DNA of 64,000 nucleotides from Alphaproteobacteria bacterium. GTDB taxonomy: Bacteria > Pseudomonadota > Gammaproteobacteria > JAGOUN01. Where the stretch lies: NCBI GenBank assembly GCA_021151585.1, contig JAGKWX010000002.1, positions 1-64,000 on the forward strand. Direction: 5' to 3'. The translations under genes and the position numbers were made by a program. The notes under the pieces are model-generated. The model did not search any database and was not told the origin of the DNA. It was given only the letters and a program-made list of their open reading frames with translations. Shown one piece after another: positions 49,598 to 59,004 of the stretch (the first letter of the stretch is position 1; the number at the start of each line of letters is the position of its first letter).

Positions 49598-49993
49598 ATG
49601 TCCGTTGAAAACAACTCGTTAGAACAAGATGCCATCTTTAAGCAAGGTAACGATATTATCAAACGATTAGTCAATATCGAGACTGAATGGAAACATATTC
49701 TCAACAACCATGTTGCTATTCCAAAACTCAATGAGTACAGCGAAATAACAAGAAAATTACTAGAAGAAAGCATAGCATTCGAAGGTAAGACAATGAATCC
49801 TGAAAATTTTGGCTCATCACCTGAGCTTATCCATACGCTCAATACATTACGTGAACATGTTGCACTATCAAGAAAATCTTTAACAAGCGGATTACCTATA
49901 TCACTATTAACAGGCAACACGAACACGTTATTTCAATCTGGTTTATCCAATAATCTGTTAAGGCAATCTTTCCACCGTAGTCATTATGTTTAG
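49598..49993 (+). CDS. Orphan 131-residue helical protein
   Basis: Not recognised. The first 100 residues are charged and helical (EQDAIFKQGNDIIKRLVNIE, ELIHTLNTLREHVALSRKSL), the last 30 are Ser/Asn/Leu-rich and basic (RQSFHRSHYV). No signal peptide or membrane segment is seen. The leader AGAGAAACAAC before ATG closely matches that of the next gene. Together with that gene it interrupts the priA-glyQ interval. A secreted Dot/Icm substrate is possible but unproven. Confidence 0.65.
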   Translation: MSVENNSLEQDAIFKQGNDIIKRLVNIETEWKHILNNHVAIPKLNEYSEITRKLLEESIAFEGKTMNPENFGSSPELIHTLNTLREHVALSRKSLTSGLPISLLTGNTNTLFQSGLSNNLLRQSFHRSHYV

Positions 49994-50098
49994 CACATGA
50001 TGTTAATCCGACATGCAATCGTTAATATCATCATTTACAAGAGCAAGATGCGGAAGCTAGGTTAAAATAATGTTTATTTTAGGATCATAATTTGAATT

Positions 50099-50120
50099 TT
50101 ATTTAATCATATACTATGAT
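50099..50120 (+). promoter_or_regulatory. Promoter element shared with the 49.6-kb gene
   Basis: TTATTTAATCAT (50099-50110), four bases, then TATGAT (50115-50120), 32 bases before the ATG of the next orphan gene. Confidence 0.5.
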
Positions 50121-50152
50121 TTATTTCTACGTCATCGGCCAGAGAAATAACT

Positions 50153-50560
50153 ATGCCTCAAACATTAAGTTTAGTAACCTCAGATAAACTCACCGATACT
50201 GTTGAAAGCCTGAGTAATCACGATTTATTTCGTCTTTATAAAATTGCGGCCGAGTTGATAGAAATAGAAGCTGCCATCAAACGCGGCACAGACATGGCTC
50301 GCATAACCAACATAAAAACATCTTGCCCACTGCCCGCAATCTCTGAAATAAGTCTAAAATCCAAACATCAACCCGATGAGTCTAAAAACCAAGAACTTGA
50401 TTGTTATAGCCCAACCTCTATCAATCACAGCTTGTTAAGTCGACACTGTACTATGTATTCAGAGTGTAGCAGATCTAGTGCTGACAGCATCACTTCGAAT
50501 AATAGCGGTTATTCTGCTGACGAATCTAGAAACAGCGGTTATTATTCAGCTTTTAGCTAG
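50153..50560 (+). CDS. Orphan 135-residue protein with Ser/Tyr-rich tail
   Basis: Not recognised. Residues 1-55 form a likely helical region (ESLSNHDLFRLYKIAAELIE); the rest is disordered and Ser-rich, ending with a near-repeat NNSGYSADES / RNSGYYSAFS. The leader AGAGAAATAACT resembles that of the previous gene. Eukaryote-like low-complexity tails are common in type IV effectors, so a Dot/Icm substrate is a reasonable guess. Confidence 0.65.
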   Translation: MPQTLSLVTSDKLTDTVESLSNHDLFRLYKIAAELIEIEAAIKRGTDMARITNIKTSCPLPAISEISLKSKHQPDESKNQELDCYSPTSINHSLLSRHCTMYSECSRSSADSITSNNSGYSADESRNSGYYSAFS

Positions 50561-50627
50561 CTTGGTGCTAGCATAAGCCGCCCAATCAGTTAAAATAGCC
50601 TCTTAACATTTGCTTTCGAGGGTCGCT

Positions 50628-51512
50628 GTGCTGACATTTCAAGAATTAATAGCTCGTTTACAAAATTACTGGTCACAACAAGGCTGCGTGATCACACAAC
50701 CACTAGATATGGAGGTGGGTGCTGGTACGTTTCATACAGCAACATTTTTGCGCGCGATTGGCCCTGAACCTTGGTATGCCGCTTATGTACAACCATCGCG
50801 CCGCCCAACCGACGGCCGTTATGGTGAAAATCCAAATCGTGTACAGCACTATTACCAATTTCAAGTCGCCATGAAACCGGCACCAGAAAATATTCAAGAC
50901 CTATATTTAGGATCACTAAAAGAAATAGGCATTGATGCCAATATTCACGATATTCGATTTGTTGAAGACAATTGGGAATCACCGACCTTAGGCGCTTGGG
51001 GGTTAGGTTGGGAAGTTTGGTATAATGGCATGGAGGTGACGCAATTTACTTATTTCCAACAAGTCGGTGGCTTAGAATGCAAGCCTGTGTTAGGCGAGAT
51101 CACCTACGGTTTGGAACGAATTGCCATGGCAATTCAAGGCGTTGATAGTATTTTTGATCTTATATGGGCTAATACACCGAATGGCGCCATCACCTATGGC
51201 GATGTCTTTAAACAAAATGAAATCGAACAATCTGCCTATAACTTTGAATATGCCAACATAGAGGTATTACTAAAACGTTTTTCAGAATATGAACATGAAT
51301 GTCAATCTTTATTAGAACATGGCTTACCTTTACCAGCATACGAACAAGCCATCAAAGCTTCACATACCTTTAATTTGCTTGACGCACGCCAGGCAATTTC
51401 TGTCACTGAACGTCAACGCTATATTTTACGAATACGCACACTAACGAAAAAAATCGCAGAAGCTTATTTCGCGTCACGCGAAAACCTTGGCTTTCCGTTG
51501 TTAAAAAAATAG
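50628..51512 (+). CDS. glyQ: Glycyl-tRNA synthetase alpha subunit
   Basis: A 294-residue catalytic subunit of the bacterial alpha2beta2 GlyRS. Seen: [33 protein letters not shown] and [15 protein letters not shown], all diagnostic. GTG at 50628 follows the RBS GAGGG; a TTG at 50610 is in frame but precedes that RBS. glyS begins 9 bases later. Confidence 0.98.
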   Translation: MLTFQELIARLQNYWSQQGCVITQPLDMEVGAGTFHTATFLRAIGPEPWYAAYVQPSRRPTDGRYGENPNRVQHYYQFQVAMKPAPENIQDLYLGSLKEIGIDANIHDIRFVEDNWESPTLGAWGLGWEVWYNGMEVTQFTYFQQVGGLECKPVLGEITYGLERIAMAIQGVDSIFDLIWANTPNGAITYGDVFKQNEIEQSAYNFEYANIEVLLKRFSEYEHECQSLLEHGLPLPAYEQAIKASHTFNLLDARQAISVTERQRYILRIRTLTKKIAEAYFASRENLGFPLLKK

Positions 51513-51521
51513 GAAAACATA

Positions 51522-53606
51522 ATGGAACATCATGATCTATTGATAGAAATTTTTACTGAAGAATTACCGCCAAAACGATTACATATTTTAGAACATGCTT
51601 TTGTCAATAGCGTTCGACAACAACTCGTCGATGCTGAGCTGAGCTTTTCACATGCCAAATCTTACGCAACGCCGCGTCGCTTAGCGGTTGTTGTTGAAAA
51701 ACTTGCAGAACAACAATTACCTCAAACAATTGAATACAAAGGCCCAAGCGTTAATGTCGCTTACGACAGCAATAAACAATTGACGCCAGCAGGGTTAGGG
51801 TTTGTAAAAAAATGCGGTATTACTGCAAGTCAGTTAAGTACAATGCAAACTGATAAAGGCGAATGCTTATATTTTTCTGGCGAAAAACCTGGCTTATCTA
51901 TAGATAGTTTAATCCCAGACATCATAAAAACAGCATTAAAAAATTTGCCGATTCCAAAGCCAATGCGTTGGGCTAACCATGATTTCAACTTTATTCGCCC
52001 AGTACACTCTATCATTTTATTATACGGGGAGCGCGTTATCGATGCAGAGTTTTTTGGCTTAACAAGTGGTCGCTGCACACAAGGTCACAGACAATTATCA
52101 CACGGCAATATCGATATTAGTTTTCCAAGTAATTATGCTAAAGAATTAGAAGACAAAGGATGTGTCATAGTTGATAGCGAAGAAAGAAAAAGTATTATAC
52201 TTCAACAAATTCAGCTAAATTTACAGGCGCTGAGCGAAGCAACAAACCGTGGCACATTAAAAATCGCCGTCACTGACCAGCAAGAATATGAAAGTTTATT
52301 AAATGAAGTGACTGCTCTTGTCGAATGGCCAAAAGTATTATTATGTCGTTTTGATGAAAGCTTCCTTAATATGCCTAAAGAAGTGTTGATGGCGAGCATG
52401 CAAGGCCATCAAAAATGTTTTGCTATTACTGACATGAATGAAAAATTATTACCTTACTTTATCACTGTCAGCAACTTGCAAAGCAAAGATGAAATGGCAG
52501 TAATCTGTGGCAATGAACGAGTTATGCGCGCACGATTATCAGACGCGAAGTTTTTTTATGAAACTGATGTAAAAACGACATTAGATGAATATGCACCACG
52601 ATTAGATAAAACAATTTATCAAGAAAAATTGGGGACATTGAAAGACAAGGTGGAGCGCGTTGCGAAGCTAGCGACCGACATCGCTATAAGCATCGAAACG
52701 ACTCCTTGCAGCGGCCCTGATCATCATACAATAATGCGCGCAGCCTCGCTGTGCAAACTTGATTTGTTTTCACACATGGTCGGAGAATTCCCTGAATTAC
52801 AAGGCACCATGGGCAAATATTATGCGCTTCATGAAGGTGAATCCGCTGAAATCGCGAATGCTATAGAAGAACATTATTGGCCACGTTTTGCCGATGACAA
52901 AATCCCAACCGCCCGTATCAGTGCCCTGCTCGCACTTGCTGATCGTATTGATACCATCATAGGATTTTTTAGCGTCGGTTTAATTCCCACTGGCGATAAA
53001 GATCCATTTGCTTTACGGCGCGCCGCACTGGGGGCTTTAAAAATCATTATAGAAAATAAACTGGAAATTAATTTAGAAAATATTCTTGTCAAAGAAAATG
53101 TCATAGAGTTTTTTAAAGAACGTTTCAAAACGATTGCACTTGAAAAAAATATTACAGTTGATGTGTTTAATGCCATATTTAACATTGTAAAACTACAAGC
53201 TACTGATGCATTGCTTCGCATGCAAGAATTACAGCAGTTTAAAGCCAATCCAGCGATTGAAACGCTTGTACAAGCGAATAAACGCGCTAAAAATTTATTA
53301 GAAAAAAACAATGCTATAGATACTGAATTTAGTTTTGATGTGCATTTATGTGAAAAAGACGTAGAAAAGGAGCTAAATCAACAAATTCTTAAAAAGGAAA
53401 GCCATATAAAACCTCTGATCAACAAAACACAATACACAGATGCTTTGTTGTTATTAGCCGAACTCAAGCCAACACTTGATCAGTTTTTTAATGAAGTCAT
53501 GGTTATGACTGACAATATTCTGCAACGTAATAATCGCTTAGCGCTATTAACAAGGTTATGCGATTTGTTTGCACAAGTAGCGGATTTTTCTGAATTGCAG
53601 CTATAA
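51522..53606 (+). CDS. glyS: Glycyl-tRNA synthetase beta subunit
   Basis: A 694-residue tRNA-binding subunit of GlyRS. Seen: LLIEIFTEELPPKRLHILE at the start, AKSYATPRRLAV, LPIPKPMRWANHDFNFIRPVH and the HD-like and anticodon-binding parts toward the end (GDKDPFALRRAALGALKI). Length is standard. Co-transcribed with glyQ; followed by a long perfect palindrome. Confidence 0.98.
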   Translation: MEHHDLLIEIFTEELPPKRLHILEHAFVNSVRQQLVDAELSFSHAKSYATPRRLAVVVEKLAEQQLPQTIEYKGPSVNVAYDSNKQLTPAGLGFVKKCGITASQLSTMQTDKGECLYFSGEKPGLSIDSLIPDIIKTALKNLPIPKPMRWANHDFNFIRPVHSIILLYGERVIDAEFFGLTSGRCTQGHRQLSHGNIDISFPSNYAKELEDKGCVIVDSEERKSIILQQIQLNLQALSEATNRGTLKIAVTDQQEYESLLNEVTALVEWPKVLLCRFDESFLNMPKEVLMASMQGHQKCFAITDMNEKLLPYFITVSNLQSKDEMAVICGNERVMRARLSDAKFFYETDVKTTLDEYAPRLDKTIYQEKLGTLKDKVERVAKLATDIAISIETTPCSGPDHHTIMRAASLCKLDLFSHMVGEFPELQGTMGKYYALHEGESAEIANAIEEHYWPRFADDKIPTARISALLALADRIDTIIGFFSVGLIPTGDKDPFALRRAALGALKIIIENKLEINLENILVKENVIEFFKERFKTIALEKNITVDVFNAIFNIVKLQATDALLRMQELQQFKANPAIETLVQANKRAKNLLEKNNAIDTEFSFDVHLCEKDVEKELNQQILKKESHIKPLINKTQYTDALLLLAELKPTLDQFFNEVMVMTDNILQRNNRLALLTRLCDLFAQVADFSELQL

Positions 53607-53624
53607 GAAAACGTATGTCGCCAA

Positions 53625-53658
53625 ACTGGGATCAGAATCAATTGACTCTGATCCCAGT
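53625..53658. repeat. REP-like 34-bp palindrome after glyS
   Basis: ACTGGGATCAGA (53625-53636) and TCTGATCCCAGT (53647-53658) are perfect 12-bp inverted arms around a 10-base loop that itself contains CAATTG. No T-run follows. The GGGATCAGA...TCTGATCCC form resembles palindromes mobilised by REP-associated transposases, an inference from memory. Confidence 0.65.
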
Positions 53659-53753
53659 CTGACATTATTATCCTTACAATAATCGATTAGCGTTCCAATA
53701 TTGCAAAGAAATAGTCTATAATCGATCTACATATCTCAATTTCTGGTTAAAAT

Positions 53754-54245
53754 TTGATCAAGCTCATCCTCCTAGACCGTGACGGCGTTATTAATTACGA
53801 CTCGCCAGACTTTATTAAATCACCGGATGAATGGCGCGACATTCCTGGGAGCTTAGAAGCTATTGCATTGCTCAATAAAGCGGGAATAAAAGTCGCAATC
53901 GCCAGCAATCAATCTGGGCTTGCACGCGGATATTTTACTGAAAAAACTCTGCAAAAAATTCATCAAAAAATGTTGAGTGAATTAGAGAAACACGGCGGAC
54001 ATATCGATAAAATTTTTTATTGTCCACATGGGCCTAATGATAACTGCGAATGTCGCAAACCAAAACCAGGTATGTTATTAGAAGCGTTTAAATATTTTAA
54101 TATAACATCAGAAGAAGCCTGTTTCGCAGGAGATTCACAACGCGATATCGACGCAGCAAAGGCGGCCGGCTGTGCAGCTATACTTATTACTGAAAACCAC
54201 AAACTTTTACAATTTGTACAAACATTGTTAGGAAAAAGCTCATGA
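53754..54245 (+). CDS. gmhB: D-glycero-beta-D-manno-heptose-1,7-bisphosphate 7-phosphatase
   Basis: A 163-residue HAD phosphatase in LPS heptose synthesis. Seen: the nucleophile motif LLDRDGVIN (Asp8, Asp10), SNQSGLARG, and the zinc-binding loop CPHGPNDNCECRKPKPGM, diagnostic for GmhB, then GDSQRDIDAAKAAG. The start is TTG with a poor RBS. It overlaps plsC by four bases (ATGA), a pairing common in gammaproteobacteria near glyQS. Confidence 0.93.
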   Translation: MIKLILLDRDGVINYDSPDFIKSPDEWRDIPGSLEAIALLNKAGIKVAIASNQSGLARGYFTEKTLQKIHQKMLSELEKHGGHIDKIFYCPHGPNDNCECRKPKPGMLLEAFKYFNITSEEACFAGDSQRDIDAAKAAGCAAILITENHKLLQFVQTLLGKSS

Positions 54246-54994
54246 TTATTTTTCGATTTTTTACATCACTACTTTTTTCAATTAGCATGATAATTTTAAC
54301 GATTTTTTATGGTTTTATTTGCTCTTTTTTACCTAAATCCCCTGATTTGGCGTGCAAGTTGGCGGCTCGATACGGTTTTTTAATCGTGCATATAGCGAAA
54401 TATTTATGCGGCATACATTTTAAAGTAACCGGATCAGAGAATATTCCGAAAACTAATCGCTTTATTATTTTTAGCAAACATCAATCAACCTGGGAAACTT
54501 TTTTCTTATTATATTATTTTCCAAATATGTCTATTATTTTAAAAAAGGAATTATTGAACATTCCATTTTTTGGCTGGGGCTTAAAGTCATTACGCCCTAT
54601 AGCCATCGATAGAAGTGCTGGACGCGCAGCAATTAACGCACTCAATGAGCAAGGTGAAACACGTTTACAGCAAGGTTTATGTATTTTGTGTTTTCCTGAA
54701 GGTACAAGAAAAGCACCAGGTGATGCGCCAGACTATAAAGTCGGCGGCGCAATGCTCGCAGCCAAAACCGAAGCACCCATTCTTCCCATCGCCTTAAATT
54801 CAGGCATATGCTGGCCTAAACGCGGTTTTTTGAAAAAATCTGGCACCATTTCTGTGAATATTGGCCCCTGTATTGAAACAAACAACAAAAAAACCAGCAT
54901 CATTTTACAAGAAGCACAAGAGTGGATTGAACATCAAATGCAAATTATTGATGTAATGTCATCTAAAAAAAATCAACATAAACCACAAAAATAG
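54242..54994 (+). CDS. plsC: 1-acyl-sn-glycerol-3-phosphate acyltransferase PlsC
   Basis: A 250-residue membrane acyltransferase that makes phosphatidic acid. Seen: an N-terminal hydrophobic helix, the catalytic box KHQSTWE (His80, acidic Glu85, so HX4E rather than the usual HX4D) and FPEGTRKAPGDAP. The Glu variant is known in a subset of bacterial PlsC. Translationally coupled to gmhB. Confidence 0.9.
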   Translation: MIIFRFFTSLLFSISMIILTIFYGFICSFLPKSPDLACKLAARYGFLIVHIAKYLCGIHFKVTGSENIPKTNRFIIFSKHQSTWETFFLLYYFPNMSIILKKELLNIPFFGWGLKSLRPIAIDRSAGRAAINALNEQGETRLQQGLCILCFPEGTRKAPGDAPDYKVGGAMLAAKTEAPILPIALNSGICWPKRGFLKKSGTISVNIGPCIETNNKKTSIILQEAQEWIEHQMQIIDVMSSKKNQHKPQK

Positions 54995-55153
54995 AAAATA
55001 TCGACTATACTCAAAACTGCACATATTCATTACACATAACCAGGAAACGATCACGGTCTGGACACTACAAAGATCAAGTGTTGTGAACATAATAATAAAG
55101 CGCATTGTAGCCCTGGGTTGTAACGTAAAAAAAAATAATAAAATCGCTACAAC

Positions 55154-55930
55154 TCAGCCTTTTGTTTTAACCAAACTCATGATGCGAATATTTTCGCGCA
55201 GATGCTTAGGGTTTGTAGTCCCAACAATCACACTACTTACCGCTGGAAACGAATATATTTTTTCAAATGTTTCTTGAATAGCGGCTGGAGAACAAACATA
55301 ACCACTGGCAAAGGCTTTTTTTATGAGAATAGATTTATCTAATGAAACAGCTTTATCTAAAATAATTGCTTCTTCTGTGTGCTGTAAATTATAAGTCACC
55401 ATAAGTACATCGCTTTTTTCTAATGCCAATAAACCACCCTCAACTGTTTTAGTCGACATACCATAATAGCGGATTAATCCCTTTGTTTTTATATCAGACA
55501 AAATATCCAAAACTCCATGGCGCTGAATCAGCTCAACATCAGCGCCAGTGGAATGCACCAATACCGTATCTAAATAATCCGTTTGTAGACGCTGCAAACT
55601 ACGCTCGATACTCCACCGAATATGTTGCTCTGAAAAATCAAAATACGATTCACCATGTTCGAATTCCTCACCAACTTTTGTCATCACATGCCAATCATGA
55701 CGGCGACCCGGCAACAGCCGCCCTAAGCGTTCTTCACTGCAACCATAAGCCGGCGCGGTATCAATCAAATTAACACCTAAATCTAAAGCTGTATCGAATA
55801 ATTCCTTGACTGCACGATCATCAGGGATATCAAATGCTTGCGGGTATTTCACTTGTTGATTGCGACCGATTTTTACTGTACCCAAGCCAATGGGGCTAAC
55901 CCAATCATTCCCTAATCGTCTTGTTTGCAT
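55154..55930 (-). CDS. Aldo/keto reductase
   Basis: A 258-residue TIM-barrel NADPH oxidoreductase. Seen: the catalytic region GVNLIDTAPAYGCSEERLGRLL with Asp and Tyr, HVMTKVGEEF with Lys, and SLQRLQTDYLDTVLVHSTGAD. The substrate is unknown. The family histidine is in VLVHS. ATG at 55930 fits the family; an earlier TTG at 55948 would overlap the upstream oxidoreductase. It is the last gene of a minus-strand group with an FAD oxidoreductase and an MFS transporter. Confidence 0.88.
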   Translation of the reverse strand: MQTRRLGNDWVSPIGLGTVKIGRNQQVKYPQAFDIPDDRAVKELFDTALDLGVNLIDTAPAYGCSEERLGRLLPGRRHDWHVMTKVGEEFEHGESYFDFSEQHIRWSIERSLQRLQTDYLDTVLVHSTGADVELIQRHGVLDILSDIKTKGLIRYYGMSTKTVEGGLLALEKSDVLMVTYNLQHTEEAIILDKAVSLDKSILIKKAFASGYVCSPAAIQETFEKIYSFPAVSSVIVGTTNPKHLRENIRIMSLVKTKG

Positions 55931-55938
55931 GATAAGTC

Positions 55939-57132
55939 TTAACTCCAAGGATAATTCGCAACAACAGGTTGCATAAAAACATTCAAAGGCATTGATACTG
56001 ACGCTCCTAGCGGCGACCGAATGCTACCCTCAAGCCGCTGCTCTGAATGCTCAGCCCGCAACAACCTATCAACAATTTGCTGAGCCAGCAGAGGCGCAAA
56101 CGCCAACTTTGTTGGCCATGCGGCAATAACATTGCCTTCTTGAAACACTACGGGGCCATCAGGTTTTTTACCTTTATCAGAAAACGCTTCAGCACGCTCA
56201 ATATAAAAAGTAGAAAATATTGCTGTAGAAAAATTAATATGTGGAAATAATGACTGTAATTCTTTACGCGCAAAATCAATTTGCTGCTCAGGTTTTCTGG
56301 CTACTCCCGTTTCTGCCAAATCACCACCTAAATACCAAACAGTGTTATCACCTTCACCGTGCGTGGTAATGGTAATCCGGGGCTTATCGCTAACCTGCAT
56401 TGCATGGCCATAAAATCTCGGCAGATTTGGCATCTTAACCGCAACCATTAACAAAGGACGAACTTGCATTTTCACCTGGGATAAAGAAAATTTTTCTGCC
56501 AATGCTTGGTTACCTTTACCTGCCAGTAAAACAATATGTTCCGCTGTTAACTCAATATCAGTATGCTCATTATGTAAATGCAACACCATCTCTTTACCAA
56601 CACGAGTCACTTCTTGTAAATCGGCTTGCAACAAATAATTAACATGAGGTTGCGCCAATGCTTCTACTAATGTTTGTACCGCGAGAATTGGTTCTTCTAA
56701 TCGGTAAACCACGCCCTTGAAATCTGGCGCTGAAAAAATCTCAGGATAATCATCACGCGTTAAACCACTCACCTGCCCTTTTAAATTTTTACTCGCTAAA
56801 AAGACAGCTAAATTTGCAGCAATGGATCCAGGTGACCACAAGTACTGATGTCCTGACAAGACTTTAACAGTGGATAAATCAATCTCACCATCGCCTTGCA
56901 AACATTGTCGCCATATCGTTGGCATTTGTCGCATTGCATCTGCCGACAGGGTTGATTTGCCTTGTAAAGCATATTTTAATCCACTATGAATGATCCCTTG
57001 TGAATAAATAGTTTGACCGCCGCCCAGCTGATTGTTTTCAATTAAGATAGCATCCACATTATGGCCGCGCAAAAGGTTTAACAACCACAAGCCCGCGACA
57101 CCACCACCAAAAATTGCTATCTGCGTTTTCAA
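55939..57132 (-). CDS. FAD-dependent oxidoreductase (DAO family)
   Basis: A 397-residue protein with the dinucleotide motif IAIFGGGVAGLWLLNLLRG at the N-terminus and IYSQGIIHSGLKYALQG, typical of the DAO/glycerol-3-phosphate dehydrogenase-like group. The substrate is not evident. It overlaps the MFS gene by four bases. The aldo/keto reductase gene (ATG at 55930) follows directly, and its alternative TTG at 55948 would overlap this gene by ten bases. The three genes may handle one imported or exported metabolite. Confidence 0.8.
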   Translation of the reverse strand: MKTQIAIFGGGVAGLWLLNLLRGHNVDAILIENNQLGGGQTIYSQGIIHSGLKYALQGKSTLSADAMRQMPTIWRQCLQGDGEIDLSTVKVLSGHQYLWSPGSIAANLAVFLASKNLKGQVSGLTRDDYPEIFSAPDFKGVVYRLEEPILAVQTLVEALAQPHVNYLLQADLQEVTRVGKEMVLHLHNEHTDIELTAEHIVLLAGKGNQALAEKFSLSQVKMQVRPLLMVAVKMPNLPRFYGHAMQVSDKPRITITTHGEGDNTVWYLGGDLAETGVARKPEQQIDFARKELQSLFPHINFSTAIFSTFYIERAEAFSDKGKKPDGPVVFQEGNVIAAWPTKLAFAPLLAQQIVDRLLRAEHSEQRLEGSIRSPLGASVSMPLNVFMQPVVANYPWS

Positions 57133-58358
57133 ACGGACACCCCCTTAACTTTTCGAAACAAAGGAGCACTAATAAAAATTAACAACCCTGCGGCTATAAC
57201 CGGCAGAATTAAATTAACGTTTACTAATAGGCCGAGCAAAATACCGTTTGCAATAAAAGCAAGTGAAACTCCGGCATCTGCACCGCCCATGACTTTTCCT
57301 TGTTCTTGCGGTGTTACAGAATTAGAAAATAAAGTCATCACCGCGGTATACAACACCATCTGCACAGCAGGGGCAAAAAACGCAACACACCATTGTATCC
57401 AAACCCAGGTTGTGAATGCAGATATAGCGACAATGGTCGCTAAGACCGCAGCCATAATGACACTGCATTCATTAAGGCTAAATTTTCTCAACATATACGG
57501 TTGTAGAAATAAAATACCCACTATATTACCCAAAGCAAATACTGCAAATACAATTGCGATTAGACTAGTACTGTAATTAAAATAGCTGGATAACAACAAT
57601 GGCAAATTACAAAAATAGGTTCCCCAACCAAAAAACATCAAAAAAAATGCAAATAATAATCGTCGCGTTCGTTGATCAGCAAGCACTGCTCGAATTACCA
57701 ACATGCCTCTAAAAAAATGCACATCACGTGCTGGATACTGATTTTTAAGTTCGGGAAGAAAAAGCCAAACACCAATAAAATTAAGCAATGAAATAACGGT
57801 AGCAATATAAAAAGGTGCTGTATAATCAAAAATTCCTGATAAAGCCGGTAATGTACTAACGCTCGTAATAACTGGACCAATAACAAAACCCATAGAGGCC
57901 GCCAAAGTCACTAAACTTATATTTCGTGATTTGGTAGCATCATCGCTAATATCAACCATGGCGGCCTGAGCTATAGGAAAACTACCGCCAAAAAAACCTG
58001 CTAAAAATCTTGAAAAAATAAATAAGCTCAATGAGTGATGATAAACACCAAGCCCAGATAAAGCATTACTGATAATCATCCCAAACAAGCAGATTAAAAT
58101 CACCGTTTTACGTGATAATTTATCTGACAAATCACCCATATATGGCGAGCCAAAAAACAAACCCAAAGGCCAGGCAGTCAAACATACACCATACATTAAA
58201 TTACGCATGGCAAGAGTCATGTCTACTGGTACAATCGCTTGCGTATTGCTATAAAACAAGCTGGGCAAAACCGGAAAAACTAATCCAATACCCATAATAT
58301 CGATAATAATCGTCAGCATTAGTGCTACAATTATCGCAACATGTTTATTCTTGTGCAT
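57129..58358 (-). CDS. MFS transporter (DHA1/Tet-like)
   Basis: A 409-residue 12-helix major-facilitator protein. Seen: IIDIMGIGLVFPVLPSLF in helix 1, GDLSDKLSRKTVILICLFG (motif A) and SMGFVIGPVITS (motif C), the pattern of drug-resistance antiporters of the Tet type. Cargo unknown. It starts the minus-strand trio and is divergent from efp. Confidence 0.85.
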   Translation of the reverse strand: MHKNKHVAIIVALMLTIIIDIMGIGLVFPVLPSLFYSNTQAIVPVDMTLAMRNLMYGVCLTAWPLGLFFGSPYMGDLSDKLSRKTVILICLFGMIISNALSGLGVYHHSLSLFIFSRFLAGFFGGSFPIAQAAMVDISDDATKSRNISLVTLAASMGFVIGPVITSVSTLPALSGIFDYTAPFYIATVISLLNFIGVWLFLPELKNQYPARDVHFFRGMLVIRAVLADQRTRRLLFAFFLMFFGWGTYFCNLPLLLSSYFNYSTSLIAIVFAVFALGNIVGILFLQPYMLRKFSLNECSVIMAAVLATIVAISAFTTWVWIQWCVAFFAPAVQMVLYTAVMTLFSNSVTPQEQGKVMGGADAGVSLAFIANGILLGLLVNVNLILPVIAAGLLIFISAPLFRKVKGVSV

Positions 58359-58440
58359 AAGATTTCCTATTAAAACTCAGTTGCATTCTAAGACAATTCA
58401 CGTACAATTTCATTACTGATTCTTAACTTACCCAGACTTT

Positions 58441-59004
58441 ATGGCAACTTATAGCACTAATGAATTCAAAAACGGCATGAAAATAATGGTCGATGGCTCT
58501 CCTTACAATATTCTTGAGGTTGAATTTGTAAAACCTGGCAAAGGCCAAGCTTTTACACGCGTTAAAATGAAAAACCTTAAAACAGATCGCGTCATTGAGA
58601 AGACATTCAAAGCAAACGACTCAGTCGAAGCAGCAGATGTTCTCGAAATGGAAGCACAATATTTATATTCTGATGGTGATCAATGGCATTTCATGTCACA
58701 AGAATCATTCGAGCAATACGCTGTTGGCAAAGAAGGTGCAAGTGATGCAGCACAATGGCTAAAAGAAGAAGATATTTGCACGCTCTTATTATGGAACAAT
58801 GAAGTCATCAATGTTACCCCCCCGAATTTTGTTATCTTAAAAGTTGCTGAAACCGATCCTGGTTTACGCGGAGACACCTCTGGTGGCGGTGGAAAACCGG
58901 CAACACTTGAGACAGGCGCAGTTGTGCGCGTACCATTGTTTGTAAATATCGGTGATGTTCTTAAAGTCGATACCCGCTCTGGAGAATACGTCTCTCGTGC
59001 GTAA
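58441..59004 (+). CDS. efp: Translation elongation factor P
   Basis: A 187-residue tRNA-shaped factor that rescues ribosomes at polyproline stretches. Lys34 lies in KPGKGQAF, the site of beta-lysylation by EpmA, and the C-terminal signature [22 protein letters not shown] is present in part ([11 protein letters not shown]). The epmA start overlaps its end, pairing substrate and modifying enzyme. Confidence 0.98.
   Translation: MATYSTNEFKNGMKIMVDGSPYNILEVEFVKPGKGQAFTRVKMKNLKTDRVIEKTFKANDSVEAADVLEMEAQYLYSDGDQWHFMSQESFEQYAVGKEGASDAAQWLKEEDICTLLLWNNEVINVTPPNFVILKVAETDPGLRGDTSGGGGKPATLETGAVVRVPLFVNIGDVLKVDTRSGEYVSRA

Noticed and set aside
49544..50120. PmrA boxes before the two orphan genes
   Set aside because: Only one half-site-like TTTAAT is present at each; the second half at 11-bp spacing is missing.
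55083..55277. 64-codon plus-strand frame
   Set aside because: It overlaps the 3' end of the aldo/keto reductase on the other strand and has no RBS.
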